A stretch of DNA of 55,589 nucleotides from a virus: positions 1 to 55,589 of the IMG/VR virus record IMGVR_UViG_3300021090_000026, one strand, 5' to 3'. A program made the translations under genes and the position numbers. Shown piece after piece: positions 32,804 to 40,207 of the stretch. How positions within the stretch are numbered: position 1 is the first letter of the stretch; every line of letters begins with the position of its first letter. Below the pieces are notes generated by a model. The model was not told where the DNA came from. It ran no database searches and worked only from the letters and a program-made list of their open reading frames with translations.

Positions 32804-32991
32804 TTTACTTCGATCACAGTGAGTTCACCGCACCTCAGTCTATAATTCGCTTCATCGACGATCGCGCTCGCAGGACCCAAAATTTGTCCGCTGGTGCAGA
32901 GCAAATGTTGACCATCTAAGACAACGTAGAAGAATCGTCTTTCATTTTTAACTTCGGTGAGAATCGTTCCGAGCTTGAGTTGGCCTAACAT
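32800..32991 (-). CDS. Array protein, type B
   Basis: 63 aa. GQLKLGTILTEVKNE (3-17), RFFYVVLDGQHLLC (19-32), YRLRCGELTVIEV (50-62). The KxGxxL, YVxL and YRL blocks are shared with the 33236 protein. Confidence 0.6.
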   Translation of the reverse strand: MLGQLKLGTILTEVKNERRFFYVVLDGQHLLCTSGQILGPASAIVDEANYRLRCGELTVIEVK

Positions 32992-33731
32992 AGACGTTGG
33001 GTTTCTGCGTCGTAGAACACGGCATCTTCTGGTAAGCCAACGAGTCCGTGGGAGGTCAGGTAGAGCATGTCTCCGTCAGAATGACGGGTGCCCATCGACA
33101 TCACTATTTCACCCGGATGGAGCCAAATTCCCCATCCGTCGTTTTCTGCAATCCAACTCATCGAATGAACTTCTTCGAGTATTACGAAGATGTCTCCTAT
33201 CACAGACGGGGTGAATTCTCTTCCTCTCTCGTCCTTCATTCGTCCTGCAATACTCTGAGTTTCTGGGAATTGATCTCTATTTCTAGACGGTACGCCGGGG
33301 CCATTACGACGAGTCCTGTTCGATTGAAGAGGAACACCATCGGTTTGCGAGAACCCACCAAGATGTATGCCATCTCCCAACGACCTGTACGAGTGTTCTT
33401 GCGTTGTAGCACGCTTCCAATTTTGGGCAATGGCAACGTCGTTCTTCTCCGAGTCGAACGGTTTCAAAGCTACGTTTATGTCGTGTTTATACACTCCGAT
33501 TATGCCAATTCCGAACTTCGAAAATCCGAACAACCAAATCATGTTGTATTCGTCGTCGGGTTTTTCCCATCGAAAGAATTCCATGAAAAGATCTCCGCAA
33601 TCTAACCACACACCACCCTTACCGGAGGGAGAGAACCAGGTCCCTACTTCGAACCATGTTCTTCCGTCGAAGCGAGGCGAGATCGTCCAAATCTTGCTAG
33701 CAAAGTCATCCTTGTATTTGTATTCTACCAT
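32985..33731 (-). CDS. Two array domains joined by loss of a stop codon
   Basis: 248 aa. Residues 1-98 are one array protein (VWLDCGDLFMEFFRWEKPD, YNMIWLFGFSKFGIGIIGVY); residues 165-248 are another (FTPSVIGDIFVILEEV, LHPGEIVMSMGTRHSDGDML, YLTSHGLVGL). The 66 residues between them are out-of-frame sequence of the 33236 gene and look random. An internal ATG at 33239 (ATGA with the 33236 stop) probably also starts the second domain alone. The first gene has apparently lost its stop. Confidence 0.6.
   Translation of the reverse strand: MVEYKYKDDFASKIWTISPRFDGRTWFEVGTWFSPSGKGGVWLDCGDLFMEFFRWEKPDDEYNMIWLFGFSKFGIGIIGVYKHDINVALKPFDSEKNDVAIAQNWKRATTQEHSYRSLGDGIHLGGFSQTDGVPLQSNRTRRNGPGVPSRNRDQFPETQSIAGRMKDERGREFTPSVIGDIFVILEEVHSMSWIAENDGWGIWLHPGEIVMSMGTRHSDGDMLYLTSHGLVGLPEDAVFYDAETQRLC
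33236..33436 (-). CDS. Array protein, type B, nested in another frame
   Basis: 66 aa from a TTG eight bases after GGAG. LPKIGSVLQRKNTRTGRWE (3-21), YILVGSRKPMVFLFNRTGLV (24-43), YRLEIEINSQKLRVL (49-63). It lies wholly inside the 248-aa frame, but its composition, start site and ATGA junction mark it as the real gene there. Confidence 0.65.
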   Translation of the reverse strand: MPLPKIGSVLQRKNTRTGRWEMAYILVGSRKPMVFLFNRTGLVVMAPAYRLEIEINSQKLRVLQDE

Positions 33732-33735
33732 AGGA

Positions 33736-33972
33736 TCACCGCGGGTTCATCGGAGAAAATTCCACAGATGCTTCAAGTCCTTCGAACACCCACACCACGA
33801 TTCCACCGATGAAGAAAAGGTCGAAGCTCCCATCTTCACCATCCGGGCCAAGCAAGACAGATTCATTCATGAAGATACCGATATCACCGTAGCGGATCAG
33901 GTAGACGATCTTTTCGAAGACTTCGGGTTTGGCACACCCCACTCGCTGTCGCATCATTCTGCGTAAGCTCAT
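33736..33972 (-). CDS. Array protein, type A
   Basis: 78 aa from ATG 33972 on the upstream stop. EVFEKIVYLIRYGDIGIFMN (17-36), GSFDLFFIGGIVVWVFEGL (48-66). Confidence 0.6.
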   Translation of the reverse strand: MSLRRMMRQRVGCAKPEVFEKIVYLIRYGDIGIFMNESVLLGPDGEDGSFDLFFIGGIVVWVFEGLEASVEFSPMNPR

Positions 33973-34244
33973 CAGAGCTCTTCGATCCAAGGATGCCATC
34001 CACCTGGAGCGCAGACAGCCCATGCTCCCGTTCCATCTTCCATGATGAGAGCAACGACATCTTTCGGACCGTTATCGCCGGGGTCGAGCACATTTTCGAA
34101 AATGTCTCCCACAGGAGGTCTGTGAACAACATCACCCACTTGTAGTGCGATGGTACCCGGCTCGATCCAAAATCTGTTGGAAAAGTAGTCGAGATAGGGT
34201 ACTCTCGACAAACTGCCCATCTGTTTGAAGCGAATAATCTTCAT
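33972..34244 (-). CDS. Array protein, type A
   Basis: 90 aa. ALQVGDVVHRPPVGD (33-47), KDVVALIMEDGTGAWAVCAP (61-80), C-terminus WHPWIEEL. The N-terminal 30 residues add RFWIEPGTI. Confidence 0.65.
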   Translation of the reverse strand: MKIIRFKQMGSLSRVPYLDYFSNRFWIEPGTIALQVGDVVHRPPVGDIFENVLDPGDNGPKDVVALIMEDGTGAWAVCAPGGWHPWIEEL

Positions 34245-34265
34245 CGTACTTGAACTATTCTATCT

Positions 34266-34541
34266 TCACTCGACGAGGGTTAGGTAACCGCTGATCAGTT
34301 GTTGGCTAGAAGCTTTCGCGATTCGTATCCATCCAACACCAGCACACGAAAGAACGAGAAACGATAGGATGTCATCGAAAAGACACGTTTGAAACAGAGG
34401 ATCACTCAAAATTACCATCGTGCTCCCTTTTGGAATTATGAACGTTCCACCGCCGCGCATAAGAGTTTTGTCGTAATTGGAAACTACGATATCCTGCTTT
34501 TTGATCTTGTGTTGGAAGCCCCACACTTCGTCAAGGTTCAT
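34266..34541 (-). CDS. Array protein, type A, best consensus example
   Basis: 91 aa. KIKKQDIVVSNYDK (12-25), FIIPKGSTMVILSDPLFQ (34-51), ILSFLVLSCAGVGWIRIAK (58-76). It has every block of the family: basic-GD strand, 'IPxGS', 'VILSDP', 'LVLSxxGVGWI'. Confidence 0.78.
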   Translation of the reverse strand: MNLDEVWGFQHKIKKQDIVVSNYDKTLMRGGGTFIIPKGSTMVILSDPLFQTCLFDDILSFLVLSCAGVGWIRIAKASSQQLISGYLTLVE

Positions 34542-34583
34542 CGTAGACTTCTTCCATTGCTTACGAGCAAGAGAATAATTTAT

Positions 34584-34847
34584 TCAGTTGCTCGATTGAA
34601 GTGCAGCCTCTCTTTTCATTTCGTGCAAAAAGTTGAGGAGATACTCGGCGTATCCTTTGTCTGTGCTTCCGTCCTTTTCTATCTCTTCCATACAGGTCTT
34701 TTCGACCAACTTGTAGACGGCCTCGGTACCGAATGTTTTCTCGTAGTCTTCGAGCGCTCGGGCAGCCACTCGAACCACGTCAGGGATCTCTTCTCCCTTT
34801 TCGGTCAGCTTTTTCTTGGCGAAATCTGCGAACTTCTTGACGGACAT
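34584..34847 (-). CDS. Hypothetical helical protein
   Basis: 87 aa, charged and helical (KKFADFAKKKLTEKGEEIP; VVRVAARALEDYEKTFG; AEYLLNFLHEMKREAAL). Not an array member. No motif recognised. Confidence 0.6.
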   Translation of the reverse strand: MSVKKFADFAKKKLTEKGEEIPDVVRVAARALEDYEKTFGTEAVYKLVEKTCMEEIEKDGSTDKGYAEYLLNFLHEMKREAALQSSN

Positions 34848-34850
34848 TTG

Positions 34851-35336
34851 CTAAGCAACTTTCTTTCGAACTACGTGAAACGTGCAATTTCTTGCGTTAT
34901 GACCCACACCTATAACGAGCTCTCCGTCCTTGCGCATCTCGAATCGACCCGTGGCAACAGCGTCGGTTAAACATTGGGAGAACGCTGCTCGGGAGATGGG
35001 TTTATCGAGAGGTCCGAAGTTTTCGTCCTCTGCGATGGAAAATAGCTCTTCCAGATCGAACCCGTCAGCATGACGAAGAATTTCAGAGACGTACTGGGCT
35101 CGAGTGACGGTTCCTTGAAACGGGTTGAATGATCCCCTTTTGTCGAAGTACCAATCCCACCTGCTCGAGACATGATTCGTGATGTCATGGACGTTTCCTG
35201 TGACGATGTCAACGAGCCTACGATCCTCTCCGGTTTTGAATGTATCCCCCTTGTTGATGAGGATGAGGAAGTCGTTCGTATCGAATGTTGTGAATGTTCT
35301 GCGTGCTACAAAGGTATCGTTTTTACTGAAAGTCAT
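34851..35336 (-). CDS. Hypothetical two-part protein
   Basis: 161 aa. N-terminal beta part with INKGDTFKTGEDRRLVDIV (28-46), then a helical part (TRAQYVSEILRHADGFDLEE; ISRAAFSQCLTDAVATGRF) and a final strand pair. The N-terminal 'KGDTF' strand could be a distant array domain fused to a helical module. Confidence 0.55.
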   Translation of the reverse strand: MTFSKNDTFVARRTFTTFDTNDFLILINKGDTFKTGEDRRLVDIVTGNVHDITNHVSSRWDWYFDKRGSFNPFQGTVTRAQYVSEILRHADGFDLEELFSIAEDENFGPLDKPISRAAFSQCLTDAVATGRFEMRKDGELVIGVGHNARNCTFHVVRKKVA

Positions 35337-35363
35337 CTAAGATGAGCCTCGGACGAAGAAAGG

Positions 35364-35585
35364 TTAGAAGATCGAAGAAACGCAAATCACGGAGGAACTA
35401 GCGTACGTGTAGTGTTCGATCTTTCCTTCGGAATCGAGCCAAAAGACCCGCACCCTATTCGTCTCTAAGTGTTCAACAGATACCACTATGTGAAACACTA
35501 GAGGGGGAAGAAAGGGACCCGCGAACACATCTCCCGCCTTCATCGTCTCGGCCAGAAACTCCCTCCTCGCGGCGGGCATCGTCAT
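35364..35585 (-). CDS. Array protein, type C-like
   Basis: 73 aa from ATG 35585. ETMKAGDVFAGPFLPP (13-28), VFHIVVSVEHLETN (30-43), RVFWLDSEGKIEHYTYAS (46-63): the 'SEGKI' turn is typical of the type C subgroup. Confidence 0.6.
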   Translation of the reverse strand: MTMPAARREFLAETMKAGDVFAGPFLPPLVFHIVVSVEHLETNRVRVFWLDSEGKIEHYTYASSSVICVSSIF

Positions 35586-35800
35586 AGAACGACTTGCCAC
35601 CATTTACGCTTGATGTAAAGCAGGACTAGACGATGGAAATTTTGACTACTCGTCACACGACCAGAGGGTTCGAACCATTTGTTTTTACCGAGGTACAGGT
35701 GAGGACCAACGACTAAATAGTTTTGTCCCAGCGACGCTGGGACACCTCCGTCAATCGGAATTACAACGTCCCCTCTCGAGACGATTTTTTTGCTGACCAT
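35582..35800 (-). CDS. Array protein with rearranged blocks
   Basis: 72 aa. KKIVSRGDVVIPIDGG (4-19) at the N-terminus, then QNYLVVGPHLYLGKNKWFEP (26-45) and HRLVLLYIKRKW. The closing 'GxGW' turn is missing. Confidence 0.55.
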   Translation of the reverse strand: MVSKKIVSRGDVVIPIDGGVPASLGQNYLVVGPHLYLGKNKWFEPSGRVTSSQNFHRLVLLYIKRKWWQVVL

Positions 35801-35803
35801 TTA

Positions 35804-36034
35804 TCAGTCCATCACTCCGACCTTGCGGGCGAAGTCTCGGAACCCTCTCTTCGCGGCGGCGGCGATGTTCTTTTCCACGTGTCTCTCGTACTGCCACCAG
35901 TCGAAGAAATCGCAGCGTTCCTCCTCGGACATCTTCACCACGATTTTTGCGATTTTGACGTAGTCCCGAGCGTGGTCGATCATATCTCCGACGGACCGAG
36001 ACTTCTTCAGCGAGACCGGTTTCTTTTCATCCAT
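35804..36034 (-). CDS. Hypothetical basic helical protein
   Basis: 76 aa. SVGDMIDHARDYVKIAKIVV, SEEERCDFFDWWQYERH, NIAAAAKRGFRDFARKVG. All-helical, not an array member; it overlaps the upstream gene by 28 bp. Confidence 0.55.
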   Translation of the reverse strand: MDEKKPVSLKKSRSVGDMIDHARDYVKIAKIVVKMSEEERCDFFDWWQYERHVEKNIAAAAKRGFRDFARKVGVMD

Positions 36035-36252
36035 TGTTCGTAATCCTCCAGAGCATCATTTGATGCGTGGGAAATCCATCCCACACCGAGACTACACAAG
36101 ACAAGAGTCTTCGCACCCCGCGAGGTGCTGCAGGATATTGGTTCGCAAAGGACAATCACTATCATTCCTCTCATCGCAGAATATTTCATATACATTCCGC
36201 TAGAAAAGAACAAGTCACGGGTGATTCTGTAGATCGAATCGACTACGATCAA
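36007..36252 (-). CDS. Array protein, type A
   Basis: 81 aa. MRGMIVIVLCEPISC (27-41, the 'VLCEP' signature) and KTLVLCSLGVGWISHAS (48-64), ending in an acidic-basic helix. The GD block is replaced by IYRITRDLFFSSG. Confidence 0.65.
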   Translation of the reverse strand: MIVVDSIYRITRDLFFSSGMYMKYSAMRGMIVIVLCEPISCSTSRGAKTLVLCSLGVGWISHASNDALEDYEQWMKRNRSR

Positions 36253-36548
36253 AGTGCCTGCTCTTCAGAGTGATGGCAATGAATACCACCTTCAGGGCAA
36301 GTTTTCACAGAAACCCTGTGCCCGTGGCGACAGCAGTCAGGACATGGAATGTACCCAACCAAAGCCATTCCCCAACGGGTCATCATCTTCTGATGTCTTC
36401 GTCTGAAATCGCGTCCCTCTTCAGCGAACATCCAATCCATGACGTAAAAACGGATGCAACACCGTGGAATTCCTGAGTGGAGCCCACAGTCGATCGTTTG
36501 CGGTAGATGACGCATACGTCGAAGCATGCCATCGTAAGATATTTTCAT
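36249..36548 (-). CDS. Cysteine/histidine-rich conserved-looking protein
   Basis: 99 aa from ATG 36548. DCGLHSGIPRCCIRFYVMDW (20-39), then GYIPCPDCCRHGHRVSV (65-81), KTCPEGGIHCHHSE (82-95). Six to eight Cys/His could hold one or two metals. The 'LHSGxPxCCIxFF' segment resembles hypothetical phage proteins I have seen, function unknown. Confidence 0.6.
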   Translation of the reverse strand: MKISYDGMLRRMRHLPQTIDCGLHSGIPRCCIRFYVMDWMFAEEGRDFRRRHQKMMTRWGMALVGYIPCPDCCRHGHRVSVKTCPEGGIHCHHSEEQAL

Positions 36549-36552
36549 GAGA

Positions 36553-36777
36553 TCACAATCCAAGCTTCGATGATCGTCGTCTAGTTAGCTCGGCAGTGTA
36601 GACGTTCGCTGTCGTTTTGACCTCCTCAGCGAAGCACTTCTCCTCGTAGGAGGCATCGCCGCGTGTAAGGTACTCGATCACCTCCCTGATATCGCTGACC
36701 GCATTCTCAAGCTCTTTTTCCGTCATCTCAACGGATTTTTTCACTCCGGCAGTCGAAACAATCTGCATTCTACCCAT
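36553..36777 (-). CDS. Hypothetical helical protein, first gene of a promoter
   Basis: 74 aa, with GAGGTG seven bases before the ATG. KKSVEMTEKELENAVSDIRE, EVIEYLTRGDASYEEKCF, AELTRRRSSKLGL. Predicted two-helix protein. Confidence 0.6.
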   Translation of the reverse strand: MGRMQIVSTAGVKKSVEMTEKELENAVSDIREVIEYLTRGDASYEEKCFAEEVKTTANVYTAELTRRRSSKLGL

Positions 36778-36794
36778 ACAACACCTCTATCTTA

Positions 36795-36823
36795 ATTTTA
36801 CCACAAGATCCACACACGTTCAT
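36795..36823 (-). promoter_or_regulatory. Phage promoter inside the array
   Basis: Minus strand -35 ATGAAC, 17 bp, extended -10 TGGTAAAAT; leader of about 11 nt containing the ribosome-binding site of the 36777 gene. Confidence 0.85.
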
Positions 36824-36831
36824 CGAATGAA

Positions 36832-37026
36832 TTAGAGAAGGATCCAACCAGATTTGGTCCAAATTTTTCTCTCCGCAAGAAAGTGGCTGGGACCATTGTA
36901 ACGCTTACTCCAGCATATGACGACAGGATCATGTTCAGGGTCAAACATGTCAGTTAATACGATTCGTATTTCGTAGTTTGCGTGATACCAAATCTCTCCC
37001 TTCTGGAGAAACTCTGGATCAGACAT
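36832..37026 (-). CDS. Array protein, type C, short
   Basis: 64 aa from ATG 37026. FLQKGEIWYHANYEIRIVLT (6-25), VVICWSKRYN (35-44), ERKIWTKSGWILL (52-64). 'FLQKGEIW' matches FLQGEVW of the 39045 gene. Its stop abuts a promoter. Confidence 0.6.
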   Translation of the reverse strand: MSDPEFLQKGEIWYHANYEIRIVLTDMFDPEHDPVVICWSKRYNGPSHFLAERKIWTKSGWILL

Positions 37027-37270
37027 CGGGCTGTTCCATGATGGGAAGATCCTCGAATTCAAGGTGTAGTCTGCCGAGTGCTGTCAATCGAAATATTCTC
37101 GGGTAATCTCCGTCGTAATCAAGTTCTTCCGCGATGCCGTACTTGCATATATCGCGTACCACGTCATGTTGCAGTTGGTAGATTCCGTAGGACGTCGTGG
37201 CGGGCCTCCACGATTCGCAGGCTCCTAACATTTGAACGATCTTTCGTTCGAACACTCCCAGCAATTTCAT
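37019..37270 (-). CDS. Winged-helix-like small protein
   Basis: 83 aa from ATG 37270 (ATGA). FERKIVQMLGACE, TSYGIYQLQHDVVRDICKYG, then a strand-turn-strand (YPRIFRLTALGRLHLEF). Helix-helix-wing order suggests DNA binding; weak evidence. Confidence 0.5.
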   Translation of the reverse strand: MKLLGVFERKIVQMLGACESWRPATTSYGIYQLQHDVVRDICKYGIAEELDYDGDYPRIFRLTALGRLHLEFEDLPIMEQPDV

Positions 37271-37524
37271 GAGGGATCCTCGATGAGGTCGTAGAATGAA
37301 TTGAACACGAGACCCACACCGTTCGTCGTCCAGCACATCGCGGACGTAAACGATCCATTCGCCTCACCACAAAATGATACTATTGGCAAAGCCGGGTTAA
37401 CGATTTCGAGAACGATGACAACACCGGGAGAAATTTTGTAGAGCTCGTTGTCACCAGAATCAACGGCGCACTGAGTGGGATACACGCAGAAAGAGTGAAG
37501 AATCTTTACTACAAAGGGTGTCAT
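37267..37524 (-). CDS. Array protein, type A
   Basis: 85 aa. ELYKISPGVVIVLEIVNPA (27-45) and SAMCWTTNGVGLVFNSFYDL (61-80). Confidence 0.6.
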   Translation of the reverse strand: MTPFVVKILHSFCVYPTQCAVDSGDNELYKISPGVVIVLEIVNPALPIVSFCGEANGSFTSAMCWTTNGVGLVFNSFYDLIEDPS

Positions 37525-37595
37525 TAGACTACGCTACGGAGGTCTGGATTATCGATCCACAGGACCCGTCTACGGGTGAGACGAAAGACCATCAT
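37524..37595 (-). pseudogene. Remnant of an array gene C-terminus
   Basis: A 23-codon frame (MVFRLTRRRVLWIDNPDLRS then VV) ends in TAATG on the next start. It matches only the last strand and tail of array proteins, so it is probably what is left after a deletion. Confidence 0.35.
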
Positions 37596-37602
37596 GTCAC
37601 CA

Positions 37603-37875
37603 TTATTTTTCGATCTTCAAAGAGAAGACGTGTTCGGGAAAATCCACGACCCCAACACCGAGGCGGGTGATCACGATCGCACGATGCGTGAACGGCCCAT
37701 ATGACATAAGGTTCGTAGGAATGACATTCATAACGACGACGAATTCTCCGGCAGCGAGATACCCAAGCATGTTGGGAGTGTTTGGACCGAATCCCGCATG
37801 GTCGTTCACCCGGCGAAGGGGATCGTACACCGGAACGAGCCAATCAACTTTTGTTTGGCAAAGATAAGGAATCAC
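37603..37875 (-). CDS. Array protein, type A
   Basis: 90 aa. YLAAGEFVVVMNVIPTNLM (39-57), HRAIVITRLGVGVVDFPE (64-81). The N-terminal block is VDWLVPVYDPLRR. Confidence 0.65.
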   Translation of the reverse strand: MIPYLCQTKVDWLVPVYDPLRRVNDHAGFGPNTPNMLGYLAAGEFVVVMNVIPTNLMSYGPFTHRAIVITRLGVGVVDFPEHVFSLKIEK

Positions 37876-38147
37876 ACCGATGTTCCGATAAAGTATTTGG
37901 TCGTGAACACGATCTTTCCTTCAGGGGAGATGACCATGTAGACCATTCCTCCCTTGATATCCCACGAACGACCGCCAGCGATCCGCTCGAAGAAAGTGCC
38001 ATCGTTACGAAATTCATCCATGATGATGACGAAGTCGGACGCATTCCGAGAGATCCAGAAATCGTGGGTATGATATCCGACACGGCGGATGTTAGACACG
38101 CTGTATCCACCCCATGGACTGACAGTTCTGACAAGATCGTAGATCAT
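37872..38147 (-). CDS. Array protein, type A
   Basis: 91 aa from ATG 38147. IYDLVRTVSPWGG (2-14), ASDFVIIMDEFRNDG (36-50), GGMVYMVISPEGKIVFTTKY (66-85). A longer frame upstream belongs to the interrupted gene before it. Confidence 0.65.
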   Translation of the reverse strand: MIYDLVRTVSPWGGYSVSNIRRVGYHTHDFWISRNASDFVIIMDEFRNDGTFFERIAGGRSWDIKGGMVYMVISPEGKIVFTTKYFIGTSV

Positions 38148-38380
38148 TTCACCATCTCGAACATGTCGGAGGCTGACACGAACACCTCTCCCGCAGGAGA
38201 AGGAGGCTGTTCCAAATGACGTCACCGTCGAAGCAGATTCCACGCCACACGCCGAGTCAGAAAAATGGTGCCCTTGGGATATCCGTTTCCCACGTGGAAT
38301 CCGTAGTGGAAGAACTTTCCTGCGATTTCAACGTCTTCGTGATGGATATCGATTGAGACTCTAGAATAAGCGAGCGTCAT
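38144..38380 (-). pseudogene. Array gene interrupted by an in-frame TGA
   Basis: From ATG 38380 (ATGA with the upstream stop): VEIAGKFFHYGFHVGNG, YPKGTIFLTRRVAW, then TGA at 38222-38224, then in the same frame HLEQPPSPAGEVFVSASDMF up to a TGA overlapping the next ATG. The second part matches the C-terminus of the 38377 protein (FTPAGQIYFFDMF). It looks like one 78-aa gene with a nonsense mutation (CGA to TGA would do) or a readthrough site. Confidence 0.7.
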
Positions 38381-38562
38381 TTGTAGATCTGATCAAAGAG
38401 TTTGAACATGTCGAAGAAGTAAATCTGCCCCGCCGGGGTGAACCCGTAGAACTTCAACTCGTGATAATTTTGAGCGTAGACGGGTTCATCTATGATGAGA
38501 ACGGCACCGAAAAAAGCATGTTGGATGAAATCTCCCCTTTTGTACCTCAAAATTCGTTCCAC
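38377..38562 (-). CDS. Array protein, type A, close pair with 39224
   Basis: 61 aa from GTG 38562 (TTG 38550, overlapping the previous stop, is possible). RGDFIQHAFFGAVLIIDEP (9-27) is very similar to GDRIEHKFFGTLLVLDEP of the 39224 gene. Closing block YGFTPAGQIYFFDMFKL (39-55). Confidence 0.65.
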   Translation of the reverse strand: MERILRYKRGDFIQHAFFGAVLIIDEPVYAQNYHELKFYGFTPAGQIYFFDMFKLFDQIYK

Positions 38563-38798
38563 CAGTCGCTCTCATGCCATCCGCCCAGAATCCAACCAGT
38601 TCTACCGTCACAAAAGAGAAGAAATGCGCAGAATTCCTCTCCATCGATGGAGCGCACCAGAGTTTCCTTCGCCAGAACCAAGACCGGTTCCCCGCAGACA
38701 GCATTGTACGAGTGCTTCAGATTTCTTCCCACGATGCAAAAAACGTTCCAAAATCCCCTTCCGGGAAGGGGATACACTCCGCCGACCATGGGTATCAC
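38547..38798 (-). CDS. Array protein, type A
   Basis: 83 aa. MVGGVYPLPGRGFWNVFCI (4-22), CGEPVLVLAKET (35-46), FCAFLLFCDGRTGWILGGW (56-74). The first block is VGGVYPL instead of KGDIVRL. Confidence 0.65.
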   Translation of the reverse strand: MIPMVGGVYPLPGRGFWNVFCIVGRNLKHSYNAVCGEPVLVLAKETLVRSIDGEEFCAFLLFCDGRTGWILGGWHESDWWNEF

Positions 38799-39043
38799 AA
38801 GATCTCCTCGAAACGAACGGGTTCATAGCGACGCAACCACCCGATATCACCGTTCACCATGACGAGAAACATGCGTTCGCTCTGCCTCCAACCGACAGCG
38901 AGGACGACACAACGATCCGGGCTTTCCAATTCGTAGACCTTCGGCCAGACGGTCTGATCATCGTTACTGAAGCTCTTCCACAAGAGCCACGGGTAACCAT
39001 GACCGAGGAGCTTGTAGATCCCACCGACCTTCAGATTGGGCAT
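38795..39043 (-). CDS. Array protein, type A
   Basis: 82 aa. NLKVGGIYKLLGHGYPW (3-19), PDRCVVLAVGWRQS (42-55), MFLVMVNGDIGWLRRYEPV (58-76). Sister of the 38547 gene (VGGIY/VGGVY). Confidence 0.65.
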   Translation of the reverse strand: MPNLKVGGIYKLLGHGYPWLLWKSFSNDDQTVWPKVYELESPDRCVVLAVGWRQSERMFLVMVNGDIGWLRRYEPVRFEEIL

Positions 39044-39044
39044 G

Positions 39045-39224
39045 TCAATCTCCTACCCTCACTCGAACGACACGCGATATCCCCCATCGCAAGACCTCTC
39101 CCTTTTCGGACATGACCCAACACGTCGAATTGAAAGAGTCTTCCAAGATCAGGGCCACGTTGGGTGCCCGTTCTTTGTAGGATATTCCGGATGTATAGAC
39201 CCAAACTTCACCTTGCAAGAACAT
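39045..39224 (-). CDS. Array protein, type C
   Basis: 59 aa from ATG 39224 (TGATG). MFLQGEVWVYTSG (1-13), NVALILEDSFNST (22-34), CWVMSEKGEVLRWGISRVV (35-53). Confidence 0.65.
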   Translation of the reverse strand: MFLQGEVWVYTSGISYKERAPNVALILEDSFNSTCWVMSEKGEVLRWGISRVVRVRVGD

Positions 39225-39457
39225 CAATCTATCCATCTGATCCTGTTGATCTTCAACCAAAGAATGGTACCAGTTCTCTCGGCCAAACAGTGGAACTCAT
39301 GGTACACGATCACTTCTCTATCGTAGAGAGCACGTTCGATGATGATCGGTTCATCGAGCACGAGGAGAGTGCCAAAGAACTTGTGTTCGATCCGATCACC
39401 AATGCAGAGAGCTCGGGTCGACCTACGCAGGACGGGCTTGCGAAAGAACGAAAGCAC
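39224..39457 (-). CDS. Array protein, type A, close pair with 38377
   Basis: 77 aa. LCIGDRIEHKFFGTLLVLDE (17-36), EFHCLAERTGTILWLKINRI (54-73). The N-terminus adds a basic FRKPVLRRSTR segment. Confidence 0.65.
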   Translation of the reverse strand: MLSFFRKPVLRRSTRALCIGDRIEHKFFGTLLVLDEPIIIERALYDREVIVYHEFHCLAERTGTILWLKINRIRWID

Positions 39458-39655
39458 CTATGTTTCGTCCCCGAGTGGAGTGCGCTTCTTATAATCTAGA
39501 CACCATTGCATGATCCTTCCCTTTTCGGAGAGAACCCAGTACCACCCTTCATGGTTGGGCGTATCATCCAGCACCAGCGCGAAGATGGGTCGCTCGCGGT
39601 TGATGTAATTTCCGTTCACGTGCCGATAAACGACACCCTTTCTAAAATAGTTCAT
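39458..39655 (-). CDS. Array protein, type C
   Basis: 65 aa from ATG 39655 (ATGA). NYFRKGVVYRHVNG (2-15), PIFALVLDDTPN (23-34), GWYWVLSEKGRIMQWCLDY (37-55). Confidence 0.68.
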   Translation of the reverse strand: MNYFRKGVVYRHVNGNYINRERPIFALVLDDTPNHEGWYWVLSEKGRIMQWCLDYKKRTPLGDET

Positions 39656-39852
39656 TCGACTAACTTCCGGCAACCCTCTATGAGAAACCACGACTTGATC
39701 TCTCCCATATCGGTCAGAACCCACCAGCGCTTGTCGTGAGTCCGGTCCCTTCCAAGCACGAGGACGTACAGAGACGCGTTGTCATCTTCGGGGCGAAGAT
39801 GCTTATAGACGAAACCGGTGAAAACATTTCCGGGACAGAATCTCACGGGCAT
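39652..39852 (-). CDS. Array protein, type C
   Basis: 66 aa from ATG 39852. CPGNVFTGFVYKHLRPED (6-23), LYVLVLGRDRTHDK (28-41), RWWVLTDMGEIKSWFLI (42-58). Alternates with 39458 and 39045 as the type C cluster. Confidence 0.65.
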   Translation of the reverse strand: MPVRFCPGNVFTGFVYKHLRPEDDNASLYVLVLGRDRTHDKRWWVLTDMGEIKSWFLIEGCRKLVE

Positions 39853-40070
39853 TTCACAGCTCCACCGAAGACGACACCCACACCGAACCGGCTCATGACG
39901 AGCGCCACTCCCGATGGATTCAACCACGGGCTCGAAGATTCGAATCGTCCAAGGACGAGCACAGGTTCACCAACATTTAGAACCCCAACATGTGCACCGC
40001 AGGACAAGTAGTCCCTCGGCGAATATTGGTAATGAGAGCTTTCCAAGATAAGAGACATGTAAGGTACCAC
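39843..40070 (-). CDS. Array protein, type A, possibly leaderless
   Basis: 75 aa from GTG 40070; ATG 40058 is the other option. LNVGEPVLVLGRFESSS (31-47), VALVMSRFGVGVVFGGA (55-71). The -10 element ends seven bases before the GTG, so the transcript would begin at or next to the start codon. Confidence 0.6.
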   Translation of the reverse strand: MVPYMSLILESSHYQYSPRDYLSCGAHVGVLNVGEPVLVLGRFESSSPWLNPSGVALVMSRFGVGVVFGGAVKCP

Positions 40071-40076
40071 GATATT

Positions 40077-40105
40077 ATTTTACCATGGGATCCACACAGG
40101 TTCAA
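40077..40105 (-). promoter_or_regulatory. Phage promoter of the 40070-and-following array block
   Basis: Minus strand -35 TTGAAC, 17 bp, extended -10 TGGTAAAAT, a textbook member of the promoter family. The stretch 40106-40207 upstream holds only a 17-codon frame without a ribosome-binding site. Confidence 0.88.
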
Positions 40106-40207
40106 CGAAAGGAACGTCAGAGAATTTCTTTGGGTGGCGGAAGAGCGTCCGCGATCTTATCGATCGTCATGACGGTTCAACTTACGAGAGAGAAAAGTTA
40201 GTTCGCT

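Noticed and set aside
38222-38224. TGA read as tryptophan throughout the phage
   Set aside because: Many neighbouring genes end with TGA in ATGA overlaps, so TGA must act as stop; tryptophan is not clearly conserved at that position.
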